From positions 1,178,001 through 1,242,000 of the forward strand of contig NZ_CP036289.1 in NCBI RefSeq assembly GCF_007748115.1: DNA of 64,000 nucleotides, written 5' to 3'. Shown here one piece after another: positions 35,452 through 44,033 of the stretch (its first letter is position 1; each line of letters starts with the position of its first letter). The position numbers and the translations under genes were made by a program. The stretch comes from Bremerella volcania. Its GTDB lineage: Bacteria > Planctomycetota > Planctomycetia > Pirellulales > Pirellulaceae. The notes under the pieces were generated by a model. It did not search any database, was not told the DNA's origin, and worked only from the letters and a program-made list of their open reading frames with translations.

Positions 35452-36420
35452 TTGGACCACACCTTTGGATTGCACGCTTTGTTTCTCTTGGCACAGCTAA
35501 AACTGGATCCTGGCTGGCTCTCGGCCCTGGCGTCCCTCTTGATGGGACTCGCAGGGGTAGTGCTGCTGTGGCGGGGGCGTACGGCACTTCAAGGGACGAC
35601 ACTCGTGTTGCCGTGGGCGTGGTCGCTTTTCGCTTGGTCCGCGCTGTGCGGCAGCGAGATCGCGATCGGGTTGATGCATTGGTGGCAAGCGTCCGTCGCC
35701 GACGACCAAATTCGCTACCTGGCCGCGATGACCCTCTTTTGTCCGCAGCTTTCGCAGGTAGGTGCAAAGCGTCCGCAGTGGATCGCCTGGCAAGGGGTCG
35801 TGGCGATCTTGCTGCTGGTGTTATGGGCCCCCGTCATTCAGGTATGGGCGTTCAACAGCATTGGGCATGTCGCCCCAGGTTGGATCTGGGGAACGTTTCT
35901 CGCGGCGCTCGTTCTCGCTGGATTCTTAAACAACTTTCCGACGCGATTCAGTCCCACGGCCCTGTGTCTCGCGATCGCGCAGTTCAACATGACCTACACC
36001 TACCTCCCCATGACCACCTCGGAAGTCACCGTAACGGGATCGCTGTTGGCGATGGCCCTGGGGCTAATCGGGATTGGATCGGCGATCCAAGGTGGTTTAG
36101 GTTGCCCTGAAAACCTACGCGCCGAGGACCGCGCATGGATCGACTTTCGCGACAGCTTCGGCGCGTTCTGGGCTGCCCGGGTCATGCTGCGCGTGAACGA
36201 CTCGGCCGCGCGGTACGAATGGGGTTTGTGGCTGAGCTGGAATGGTTTTCACCAGGTCGAAATCGTCGGCTCGCATGCCGACTTCCGCGATGGCGTCCGC
36301 GAGGCGCTAATTACGTGCCTAAGAAAGCTGCTAGGTGATTTCGTCGACGAGGCGTGGCTCGACGCAAGACTTCCTCGAGCAAACAACCAGAAGAAAGGGC
36401 TCGAGGATATGGAAGCCTGA
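35452..36420 (+). CDS. Hypothetical multi-pass membrane protein (TTG start)
   Basis: The start read is TTG 35452. The 322-residue protein has about six hydrophobic helices in its first 220 residues (for example DPGWLSALASLLMGLAGVVL, WQGVVAILLLVLWAPVIQVW, MTTSEVTVTGSLLAMALGLI), followed by a soluble C-terminal domain of about 100 residues with IDFRDSFGAFWAARVMLRVN and WGLWLSWNGFHQVE. I do not recognise a family. The C-terminal part may be cytoplasmic. The gene is isolated, with 82 bases to the next one on this strand. Confidence 0.6.
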   Translation: MDHTFGLHALFLLAQLKLDPGWLSALASLLMGLAGVVLLWRGRTALQGTTLVLPWAWSLFAWSALCGSEIAIGLMHWWQASVADDQIRYLAAMTLFCPQLSQVGAKRPQWIAWQGVVAILLLVLWAPVIQVWAFNSIGHVAPGWIWGTFLAALVLAGFLNNFPTRFSPTALCLAIAQFNMTYTYLPMTTSEVTVTGSLLAMALGLIGIGSAIQGGLGCPENLRAEDRAWIDFRDSFGAFWAARVMLRVNDSAARYEWGLWLSWNGFHQVEIVGSHADFRDGVREALITCLRKLLGDFVDEAWLDARLPRANNQKKGLEDMEA

Positions 36421-36502
36421 GTCCTCTCCCCAAAACCAATCCGGGGCGTGATTCGTCTCTCTGGAAAGTTCTCTTATTTATCGTCGACCCGGAGAAAGAT
36501 CC

Positions 36503-37204
36503 ATGAACAGCCTAACGATTGCATTCTGCTTGCTGCCCCTCCTGGCTCCCGAGACAATCTCCCAGCAGGCAGCCGGCGTTGCACCTCAAGTAGAAACCTC
36601 AGCCGTCGAGGTTTCGAAGAAGCCCAAAGCGAAGCCGTCGAAACATGCCGATCGCATCCTGAACATCAACTTCGCAATGGCTCCGGTCGACTCCCAGCCA
36701 CGCGGCGTGATCGGTGGACCCGGCGACGTGTGGACCTTGATCGACGTCAGGGAAACCACGAAGTCAGGACTTCCGATGGCCAGCGGTACGCCGACGGATG
36801 TGGTGCTACAGCTTTCCGAAAACGATGGCGAATGGGGCATCCCAGGCTCGTTTGACGTCTACCACGCCTATCTTTACCACAACTGCCGCTGCGTCGATTT
36901 GTCGGTCACGCTGACGTATCTGCCGGAAGGGATCTACGAAGCTTACGTCTTCGCCCACGGGGACGCTCCGGATCAGAACGCGATGATTGAAATCGAATCT
37001 GGCGGGATAACCTATACCGGCCAGAAAACGCTGAATGATGGATCGCATCGCTATCGCAGCCGAGATTACGAGGCAGGCAATCAGTACGTGAAGTACACCA
37101 TCGAGGTGAAGCCCGATTCGCCGGTGGTGATTACCAGTAAACGGGATGGCAGCTCGCTCTCGATGTTCAATGCGATCCAACTGAAGCGACTGCGGGTGAA
37201 GTGA
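36503..37204 (+). CDS. Secreted hypothetical protein
   Basis: GGAGAAAG precedes the ATG. The 233-residue product starts with a short signal-like stretch (LTIAFCLLPLLAP), then a Lys/Ser-rich linker and a beta-rich domain from about residue 50 with GGPGDVWTLIDV, AYLYHNCRCVDLSVTLTYLP and AMIEIESGGITYTGQ. The alternation of strands suggests a jelly-roll or carbohydrate-binding-like sandwich, but no family is certain. Ends with SLSMFNAIQLKRLRVK. Probably secreted or periplasmic. Confidence 0.6.
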   Translation: MNSLTIAFCLLPLLAPETISQQAAGVAPQVETSAVEVSKKPKAKPSKHADRILNINFAMAPVDSQPRGVIGGPGDVWTLIDVRETTKSGLPMASGTPTDVVLQLSENDGEWGIPGSFDVYHAYLYHNCRCVDLSVTLTYLPEGIYEAYVFAHGDAPDQNAMIEIESGGITYTGQKTLNDGSHRYRSRDYEAGNQYVKYTIEVKPDSPVVITSKRDGSSLSMFNAIQLKRLRVK

Positions 37205-37220
37205 GTCTAAGCGGCGGAAG

Positions 37221-38822
37221 TTACGACAGCTCCGGTTGTTCTCCTCGATCGTGCGGGCTATCGGACAGGTGATCGACGATCCGCCAGAGGTGATATCCTT
37301 GACGCCGGATCCACCGCGCCGAGTCGGTGCGTTGGAGCGCCGTTTGGGAGGTGAGTTCTCCGGCGGCCGTATGCTTGAGGATCTCAATACGATACCCTCG
37401 CATGCCTGTTTTCAATTCCTGGTTGATCTGCTGGGCGGCGGCCTCGACCTCACTTGCAAAGGGAAGTTCGGCCTGTGCGATTTGGTCGATCATGGTGGTA
37501 AGCAGATTGGCCATGGAAGTTAGAGACGAGTCCGCGTGAATTCGTGAGATCCGTTGTGGCTCTTCCAGGCGATTACGAATGCGGTAGAGATGATCCAACA
37601 CGTGAATGATTCGAGCCAGGTGGCTAAGGGAAACGGCTTGCCCTGGCTGGACTCGCAGCTGGTCCATGAACTCTCGCGTTTTGGACAAGGCGTCGTCGAC
37701 GTCCGCGAGCTTGCCGGGGTTGGGAGCTGACTCAGGCCTTGCTACTAAATGATGCATTTCCCCCAGCAGCGTTTGCAGCACGTCGTTCACGGTTGCCTGG
37801 ATGGCTTGCACGGCAAGCTCCGGGGTCGCCAGCAGGCCAGGATCGAGACGTTTGACCAGCGGGTTGCCCTGTTCGGGGAACAGCCACTCGATCAAAGCGG
37901 CGAACTTTCCGGTGAATGGCAGGATCAGAATGACCCCCAGCATGTTGAAGCAGGTATGAAAGCTCACCAGTGCCATTTCAGGGTCGGATGTTTCAAAGCC
38001 AGGCAGAAGCTTCCCTAAGATCCAGAAGTAGGGAGTCAAGATGAAAAATGCCATCATGCCGGTCATCATGTTGTAAATGACATGGGCGAATCCGGTTCTA
38101 CGTGCCTGGACGTTTCCCCCAATGGTTGCCACGGCCGCGGTCGCCGTCGTACCGATATCCATCCCGATTACCATGGCCGCGGCCTGGTGCAGGGTCATCG
38201 CATCGGCATGAACGGCTGCCAGCGCGGTGGCGACACCGGCGCTCGATGACTGCGTGATCAGCGTGATGACGATCCCCAGCAGCACCAACAGCAGCCGTCC
38301 CCCGAGCGTGTCGGCGGGAAAGCTGTCGGGCGTGACGATCCCCTGAAAACCACTCATTCCGTCTTGTAGCGCCGATATGCCGACGAAGATCAACGCGAAC
38401 CCGGCCAGGGAAGTCCCCAGCCAGCGCAGTTTCCCCTTGGTGAACAGCCGGATCAGTGCCCCCACGAACACCAGCGGCAGAATGATATCGCCGATCTTCC
38501 ATTTGAAACCGATCAACGCCACCATCCAGCCGGTAATCGTCGTGCCGATGTTAGCACCGAAGATGACCCCCAGGGACTGGGCAAACGTCAACAATCCCAC
38601 ATGCACCAGTCCGACGGCGGCAACGGTCGTCGCACTCGAGGATTGAATGAGCGCCGTCGTCATGGCCCCGGTGAAGACGCCAGAGACCGGGCTGCTGGTC
38701 GAACGGGCCAGGATCTTCCGCAGGCGATCATCGGCCAGCGATTTGAGCCCCTCGGTCATGATCGACATGCCGAGCAAGAAAAGTCCGAGGCCCCCTAAGG
38801 CTTGTAGAATTTCAGCTCCCAT
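37221..38822 (-). CDS. Na/Pi cotransporter family protein with PhoU-like C-terminal domain
   Basis: The 533-residue protein has two inverted repeats of the NptA/SLC34-type family, each with a QSSSA motif (IQSSSATTVAAVGL and TQSSSAGVATALA). About nine to ten helices fill the first 320 residues, and the last 200 are helical and soluble with PhoU-like character (KTREFMDQLRVQPG, TSMANLLTTMIDQIAQ). This architecture is the bacterial YjbB/NptA type of sodium-phosphate cotransporter or phosphate exporter. Single gene, convergent with the secreted protein at 36503. Confidence 0.9.
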   Translation of the reverse strand: MGAEILQALGGLGLFLLGMSIMTEGLKSLADDRLRKILARSTSSPVSGVFTGAMTTALIQSSSATTVAAVGLVHVGLLTFAQSLGVIFGANIGTTITGWMVALIGFKWKIGDIILPLVFVGALIRLFTKGKLRWLGTSLAGFALIFVGISALQDGMSGFQGIVTPDSFPADTLGGRLLLVLLGIVITLITQSSSAGVATALAAVHADAMTLHQAAAMVIGMDIGTTATAAVATIGGNVQARRTGFAHVIYNMMTGMMAFFILTPYFWILGKLLPGFETSDPEMALVSFHTCFNMLGVILILPFTGKFAALIEWLFPEQGNPLVKRLDPGLLATPELAVQAIQATVNDVLQTLLGEMHHLVARPESAPNPGKLADVDDALSKTREFMDQLRVQPGQAVSLSHLARIIHVLDHLYRIRNRLEEPQRISRIHADSSLTSMANLLTTMIDQIAQAELPFASEVEAAAQQINQELKTGMRGYRIEILKHTAAGELTSQTALQRTDSARWIRRQGYHLWRIVDHLSDSPHDRGEQPELS

Positions 38823-39152
38823 CTTAGCTATTTTCGTCCGAGAGGCACCCTAATGCGAGACGATTTCGTCCGTAGTTATGCGGTGGAACGAACACCAGTC
38901 AAGATGTCCTCTTGGTATAGCTTAGGAAGTGAAGATGGCATCATGACCGCGGCAAGTCACCCAAAAATGGGGCCAACTGATTTTCTCCCCCATTCTGCGG
39001 CGCACTTCGGTTGCCAAGATGCCCATTCGAATCGATACTTGGAATGTGCAAATATCGTGAATCGATCTTCGTTCTCGGTAAGTAGTTATGAAGAGTACCG
39101 AGGGTTGCGGCCTCGGCGAAGACCTCACTGACGCCCCCACGTTGAGACATCG
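38823..39152. other. Intergenic region between divergent genes
   Basis: About 330 bases between the divergent Na/Pi transporter and the kinase. Short frames here are composed of improbable residue mixtures and are not credible genes. I see no strong hairpin or RNA gene; the region probably holds the two promoters. Confidence 0.5.
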
Positions 39153-40736
39153 ATGACCCAGCAGACGAAAAACGGCGGAGATTCCGCCCCGGAGCTCGAC
39201 CTGGCAGGGCGATCGGTGGGGGACTACCGCATTCTGCGTCGACTGGGTCGGGGGGCGATGGCTGAGGTCTTTCTGGCCGAACAGCAGAGCCTGAAGCGGA
39301 ACGTCGCGGTGAAGATCCTGATGCCGGAATTGGCCAAAGATCAGGCCTACGTCCGCCGCTTTCATCGCGAAGCTCAGGCCGCCGCGGCCCTAACCCACGC
39401 CAACATCGTGCAGATCTACGAAGTGGGTAATTCGGACGGAATTCATTTCATCGCCCAGGAATACGTGCCGGGTCAGAATCTCAAGCAGCTACTCAACAAG
39501 CAGGGCACCCTCGAAGTGAAGCTGGTTGGGGCCATTCTCCGCCAGGTGGGTGCGGCCCTGTACAAAGCGGCAGAGCAGGGGATCGTCCACCGTGACATCA
39601 AGCCCGAGAATATTCTGATCACGGCAACCGGCGAAGTGAAAGTCGCCGACTTCGGCCTGGCCCGCGTCATTGCCCCCGGAGCCGACGGAATGAACCTGAC
39701 CCAGGTCGGCATCACGATGGGCACGCCCCTCTACATGAGCCCGGAGCAGGCCGAGGGGAAATCGCTCGACCAGCGAAGCGACATCTATTCGCTGGGAGTA
39801 ACGTGTTATCAACTGCTCGCCGGACGACCTCCGTTCGAAGGGGACAACCCGCTGACCGTCGCCGTGAAGCACTTGAACACCGAGCCTGAACGACTGGAAA
39901 AGGTACGCGGTGGTGTTCCCCCAGCTTTGGCCCGGGTGATCCACAAGATGCTGGCTAAGAAGCCGGAGGATCGCTACCAAAGTTCCTCGGAACTGTTGCG
40001 TGAGCTGCGCGAGGTGCAGAAGTCGCTCGGAAGCGATGCGTTCGGCAGCGATCCTTCCGATTGGTCGATCGCCGAACTGGCCTCCCTGTCGGAAATTCGC
40101 AGCAGCGGAATTCAGGAACTGTCCGACGTGATGAAGACTTCCGCCGTTACCGTCTATCGCCGCCCTTCTTGGGGCAAGCGGACGGTGATGATTGGTGGCC
40201 TGGTGCTGGTTTGCCTGATCTTTGGCGTGGCGCTCGCGCTGGCGTCGAAGCAGGCCAACCTTCTGGATATTCCTCCCGAACAGCAGGCCGAGCTGCTACC
40301 CAAGCTGGGGCGAACGGCACAAGAGCAATTCGACTTCGCGATGTTCAAGAATAAGAATCTTGGCCAGGACCAACGTCCCGAGTTCTTCGCCAGCGTTTAT
40401 CGCAATTTCCCGATGGATCAAAGCGAAGAGAACCGCGTCTGGGGGCTCAAAGCAATGAAGCAGGAAGCCGTGCTGCTGATGAACCATGGCCGCGAACAGG
40501 ATGCGCTGCGCGTCTTTGATCGCATGGCTCAGCAGCAAGATATCTATGTCGAAGCCAAGGCGTTTGGCTTCGCCGGCAAGGCGATCTGTCTGAAGCAGTT
40601 GAACCGAATCCCCGAGGCCGAACAGGCCACGGCGGATGCGTCTCGTACCGAGTACTTAAACGTGCTACGAGAAGCTGACCCCGAGTTCGCCGCGATGTTT
40701 GAAACGATTCGCGGCCAGTTGACCGGGCAGACCTAG
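39153..40736 (+). CDS. Membrane-anchored Hanks-type Ser/Thr protein kinase
   Basis: The 527-residue protein has a complete kinase domain: Gly loop GRGAMAEV (32-39), catalytic Lys54 (VAVKIL), HRDIKPEN (146-153), DFGLA (166-170) and SPEQAEG in the activation segment. A membrane helix (about 343-366, MIGGLVLVCLIFGVALALA) follows, and the C-terminal 160 residues form a helical, extracytoplasmic domain with TPR-like character (FDRMAQQQDIYVEAKAFGFA). Such receptors sense external signals and phosphorylate cytosolic proteins. No adjacent phosphatase is present. Confidence 0.92.
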   Translation: MTQQTKNGGDSAPELDLAGRSVGDYRILRRLGRGAMAEVFLAEQQSLKRNVAVKILMPELAKDQAYVRRFHREAQAAAALTHANIVQIYEVGNSDGIHFIAQEYVPGQNLKQLLNKQGTLEVKLVGAILRQVGAALYKAAEQGIVHRDIKPENILITATGEVKVADFGLARVIAPGADGMNLTQVGITMGTPLYMSPEQAEGKSLDQRSDIYSLGVTCYQLLAGRPPFEGDNPLTVAVKHLNTEPERLEKVRGGVPPALARVIHKMLAKKPEDRYQSSSELLRELREVQKSLGSDAFGSDPSDWSIAELASLSEIRSSGIQELSDVMKTSAVTVYRRPSWGKRTVMIGGLVLVCLIFGVALALASKQANLLDIPPEQQAELLPKLGRTAQEQFDFAMFKNKNLGQDQRPEFFASVYRNFPMDQSEENRVWGLKAMKQEAVLLMNHGREQDALRVFDRMAQQQDIYVEAKAFGFAGKAICLKQLNRIPEAEQATADASRTEYLNVLREADPEFAAMFETIRGQLTGQT

Positions 40737-40898
40737 GCTCCGTTGGACCAATCGTTCTGGTTTCGGCCGTCGAACTTAATGCCGCTGGACTGCGTCGGGC
40801 TGCATCGCCGAATCTAGAGGATTCGCCTGCTTCGTCCTCCTTGCCATCCACATCGATTCGAGCGGCTTCGGACCGACGATCGATTTATCAAACGAAGC

Positions 40899-41960
40899 CT
40901 AATCTTCCAGCGCGACCTCACAAAGGACGTCGAGCATCGCTTCGATCGATGCCAGCGCCGCCGACTCATCCGGCGTGTGATATCCGGTGGTGGGTACCTG
41001 CAGCGTGGCTCCTTGAATGGCTCCTTCCGAAGCGAGTACGACGCGTCCTAGTTCCGTGCTGCCCAGTGAAGAGGGGGACTTTCCTTCCGCGACGCGGGTT
41101 TCATTCTGCCGAGCGATGTACTCGTCCTTGAAGAGATAGCGGATGCCGTACTTCTGGCACGCCAATTCCAGCTTGTTGACGACCGTCGGATTGAAGACCG
41201 CATTGGCGTCGCGTCTTCGCAGGACGACCTGCTGCGCGTCGGCCGTGGCGATGTCGGGAAAGGGGCTGGTATCGAGTACCAACAGGTCCTGCGTTTCGAT
41301 GCCACAGCGGCGGAACCATTCCAGCAGAAATCGCCAACTTCGGCCTGCTTCTTCCTGGGCGGTAAACAGGACGGTGCCTTGGAAACCGTGGCGGAACAAG
41401 TAGACCAGCATCGCCGTGGTGAGGACGTTGTCGAGTTGAGCGGATACCCGGCTGTAGTTGACCGTCAGACGGTCTTGATAAGCGACCGGCGTGCCAGGCA
41501 GCACATGGTCGAGCCCTTCCACCTCGAAGACCAGGTTCCCACGTCGTTCGCACAGGTACGACCGCTTGATGGTTCCCTTGCCCAGATAGGTTCCGCTCCA
41601 CGGGACGTAGGCCTGGACGAAACGTTCGTGAAAGCGTTCGGCAATGGTCTGAAACGTTTGCTCGGAAACGGAGTCCCCTAACAGGTCCCCCCGGTTGCGG
41701 GCTACGAATGCCGCGTACTGAAACTCATTCGGCCCGGTACATATCAATCCGTGCCGATCGACGTGGGCCGAGATGTGCATGTAATCAGGCCGCGAGCCGC
41801 TGGCGACCAGCAGCCCTTCGTACAAGGTGACCTTGGCGTGGGTTTCTTCCAGTTCACGCTGCAGATAGCGGAAGAAAGCGTGCTCGGAGCCAACCACCGA
41901 CGGATGACGTACAAGCTGTTTCAGGATATCCAGGAAATCATCGAGGTCAGACTTGGTCAC
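40899..41960 (-). CDS. M42/M20-type zinc aminopeptidase
   Basis: The 353-residue protein contains ISAHVDRHGL (His66, Asp68), an AQLDNVL motif with Asp177, FTAQEEAGRS (Glu203-Glu204), VLDTSPFPD and TGYHTPDE, which match the metal ligands and catalytic glutamates of the M42 glutamyl-aminopeptidase / tetrahedral aminopeptidase clan MH. The usual apical-domain insertion is present between residues 80 and 160. It should be a cytosolic peptidase or de-acylase. Ends convergently, 160 bases from the kinase. Confidence 0.8.
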   Translation of the reverse strand: MTKSDLDDFLDILKQLVRHPSVVGSEHAFFRYLQRELEETHAKVTLYEGLLVASGSRPDYMHISAHVDRHGLICTGPNEFQYAAFVARNRGDLLGDSVSEQTFQTIAERFHERFVQAYVPWSGTYLGKGTIKRSYLCERRGNLVFEVEGLDHVLPGTPVAYQDRLTVNYSRVSAQLDNVLTTAMLVYLFRHGFQGTVLFTAQEEAGRSWRFLLEWFRRCGIETQDLLVLDTSPFPDIATADAQQVVLRRRDANAVFNPTVVNKLELACQKYGIRYLFKDEYIARQNETRVAEGKSPSSLGSTELGRVVLASEGAIQGATLQVPTTGYHTPDESAALASIEAMLDVLCEVALED

Positions 41961-42160
41961 GGCATGAATTCATCAGGCAAGTCGAAATGATCAAAGGGAG
42001 AATCTCCGCGCTTAGTGTAGTTACTTCTCCTACCTAAATGGAAGAGCAAGGCCGCAAAGTGTTCACCTCGGAAGGCCGCGACCGGTGAATTTTCTTTGCC
42101 CTTTGTGCAGAACGTGAGGATAATGAACGGGTAGTATTCTTTTTCCTGGGAGATGTCGCC

Positions 42161-43258
42161 GTGCGTACCCTTTCGATCATGGTTGGTCTGGCGCTATTGG
42201 TCGCCGCGAGTAGCGTCGAAGCTCAAGGGCTTGGGCAGTATCAATATAAGAGCCGCAGCAACATCTCCGTGGGTCGGGGTGGCTATGCCGACGTGACCAG
42301 CCCTGGGTGGAACTCGGGGCGGTACTCAGGCGGATATCATCACGGCGGCGATCATAACCACCATCACCACGGCAACCACGGATACGGATATGGCTATGGT
42401 TATCCCTATTACGGTAGTTACTGGGGGGGAACCAGCCTGTCGATTGGTTTCGGCTTGCCTCCGGCGTATGGCACGTACAGTTTCTACAACCCAGGTTATC
42501 CCTATGGGTACGGTTACTCGAGCTTGTACCCATACGGAACGTACTACCGCCCCAGCGATCAGTACCTGGAGTACTACCTGCCCCCCACCGAACCAGCTGA
42601 ACTGAACTATGGCCCCCAGGCCATGAAGCAGTTCATGGGGCTGCCGCGTGATTTCGCGATCGAACCTCAGCGAACGGGGCAGTTCGAGTCGCTGGTTACC
42701 CCGGTTCCCAGTCCTTTGCGAATTGAAGCGGCCAAGCCGGTGGCCATCGAGCAGCCGACCGAGCAAGCGATCGAGCGCGCCGAGCATTTCATTCAAGCAG
42801 GCGACAACCTCTTTCAGCAGCAACGTTACCAGGAAGCACTCGGTCGCTACAAAGATGCCGTGGCCGCCGCGCCTGGCTATGCCGAAGGGCACCTTCGCAA
42901 GGGGCTCGCCTACCTGGCGACCAACCGACCCGATGAGGCGGTCGATGCGATTGAGCTGGCGATTCAACAGAATCCAGAGATCGCGGGGACCAGCCTGACG
43001 TTGGATGCTTTGCTGGGAAATAACGGCCTGGCGAAGACCTCCATCATTGAAGCCAATGCTCGCCGCGCAGTGACCGACCCGCAGAATCCAGAATATCTCT
43101 TCTGCGTGGGAGTGCTGCTCTTTTTCGATGGGGACAAAGACCGTGCCCTGCAGTGTTTTCAGGCAGCCCGGCAAGCGGGAGGAGATGCGGACGACATCGA
43201 TGCTTTCGAAAAGTATCTTCATCCAACGGTCACAAACCCCACGGGTTTGGACATTTAG
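42161..43258 (+). CDS. Secreted Gly/Tyr/His-rich protein with TPR-type C-terminal domain (GTG start)
   Basis: The GTG start at 42161 is preceded by GGGAG, and the first 22 residues form a signal peptide (RTLSIMVGLALLVAASSVEA). Residues 30-140 are low complexity and rich in Gly, Tyr, His, Ser and Pro (HHGGDHNHHHHGNHGYGYGY). The C-terminal half is helical with TPR-like repeats (HFIQAGDNLFQQQRYQEALG, GRYKDAVAAAPGYAEGHLRK). Probably a surface or periplasmic protein whose low-complexity part may bind metal or other wall polymers. No known family. Confidence 0.65.
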   Translation: MRTLSIMVGLALLVAASSVEAQGLGQYQYKSRSNISVGRGGYADVTSPGWNSGRYSGGYHHGGDHNHHHHGNHGYGYGYGYPYYGSYWGGTSLSIGFGLPPAYGTYSFYNPGYPYGYGYSSLYPYGTYYRPSDQYLEYYLPPTEPAELNYGPQAMKQFMGLPRDFAIEPQRTGQFESLVTPVPSPLRIEAAKPVAIEQPTEQAIERAEHFIQAGDNLFQQQRYQEALGRYKDAVAAAPGYAEGHLRKGLAYLATNRPDEAVDAIELAIQQNPEIAGTSLTLDALLGNNGLAKTSIIEANARRAVTDPQNPEYLFCVGVLLFFDGDKDRALQCFQAARQAGGDADDIDAFEKYLHPTVTNPTGLDI

Positions 43259-43424
43259 ATTGGTGTTTCCCCATCGCAATTCGCATCGTCTGTGATTGGC
43301 GCACGCGATTTTCTGCCGAATAATCGATGGTTTCCCGCGAATAGTACGGGAGGCGGAAGGTGCCGCTAACTTGGGCGGCATGCCTGTTTGAATATCGATC
43401 GATGCCACTGAGGAGATTGGCTCT

Positions 43425-43949
43425 ATGAAGATTGGAAAGCTTTTATTGGTTCTGTGTGCCCTGGCGGTGCCGTTTACGTTGAGCGGCTGCAACACGGCGA
43501 AGACCGACACCGCTGGCAACGGCGAACATGTCGATGATCACGGACACGACCACGGTGAAGATGGCCACAGCCATGGCGAAGAAGGGCACAGTCACGAACT
43601 GGGCCCGCATGGCGGCCACCTGATCGAACTGGGTGGCGAAAAGTACCACCTGGAATGGGAACATGACGACGAAGCGAAGGTCCTGACTTTCTACGTGCTG
43701 GATGGCGACGCCAAAAAGGACGTGCCTATTGCCGACGAGAACATCAAGATCACCATTGCCGTCGGTGAAGACAAGAAGGAATTCGAAGTCCCTGCCGTTC
43801 GCGCTGAAGGTGAAGACAAGACGGCCAAGTTCGAAACGAAAGACGCCGACTTGTTCGCCCTGGTGACGGCCGATGAAGCCAAGGCCACGGTGACCCTGGA
43901 AATCGAAGGGACCCCCTTCGAAGGCGAAATCGAGCACCACGCTCACTAA
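43425..43949 (+). CDS. Histidine-rich lipoprotein, probable metal binding
   Basis: A good ribosome-binding site (GAGGAGA) precedes the ATG. The 174-residue product has a lipobox LSGC (Cys22), then a His/Asp/Gly-rich stretch (DDHGHDHGEDGHSHGEEGHS) and the motif GPHGGHLIEL, which also occurs near the N-termini of heavy-metal efflux adaptors. The rest is a beta-rich acidic domain (about 70-170). Binding of copper, zinc or nickel is likely from composition but unproven. No RND efflux genes are in the window. Terminates at the hairpin 43984-44011. Confidence 0.75.
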   Translation: MKIGKLLLVLCALAVPFTLSGCNTAKTDTAGNGEHVDDHGHDHGEDGHSHGEEGHSHELGPHGGHLIELGGEKYHLEWEHDDEAKVLTFYVLDGDAKKDVPIADENIKITIAVGEDKKEFEVPAVRAEGEDKTAKFETKDADLFALVTADEAKATVTLEIEGTPFEGEIEHHAH

Positions 43950-43983
43950 TCGTTGCGATTCGTCTAGGTCAAGAAATGAAAAA

Positions 43984-44011
43984 CGCGATGCCTGCAGGCA
44001 TCGCGTTTTTT
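43984..44011 (+). terminator. Rho-independent terminator (bidirectional)
   Basis: The sequence is a palindromic 11-bp stem centred at 43994 with a CTGCAG centre and flanked by A-run and T-run. Plus-strand orientation ends the His-rich lipoprotein gene; the minus strand also has a T-run and could terminate the convergent cytochrome gene. Confidence 0.9.
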
Positions 44012-44033
44012 CGTGGTGATTTGCATGGGTTGG

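Noticed and set aside
38853-39131. Short plus-strand frame between the Na/Pi transporter and kinase
   Set aside because: Translation has no hydrophobic core or motif and overlaps the expected promoter region.
42326-43519. Minus-strand open frame of 397 codons antisense to the Gly/Tyr/His-rich protein
   Set aside because: Spans two plus-strand genes with good starts, and its translation lacks hydrophobic or motif structure.
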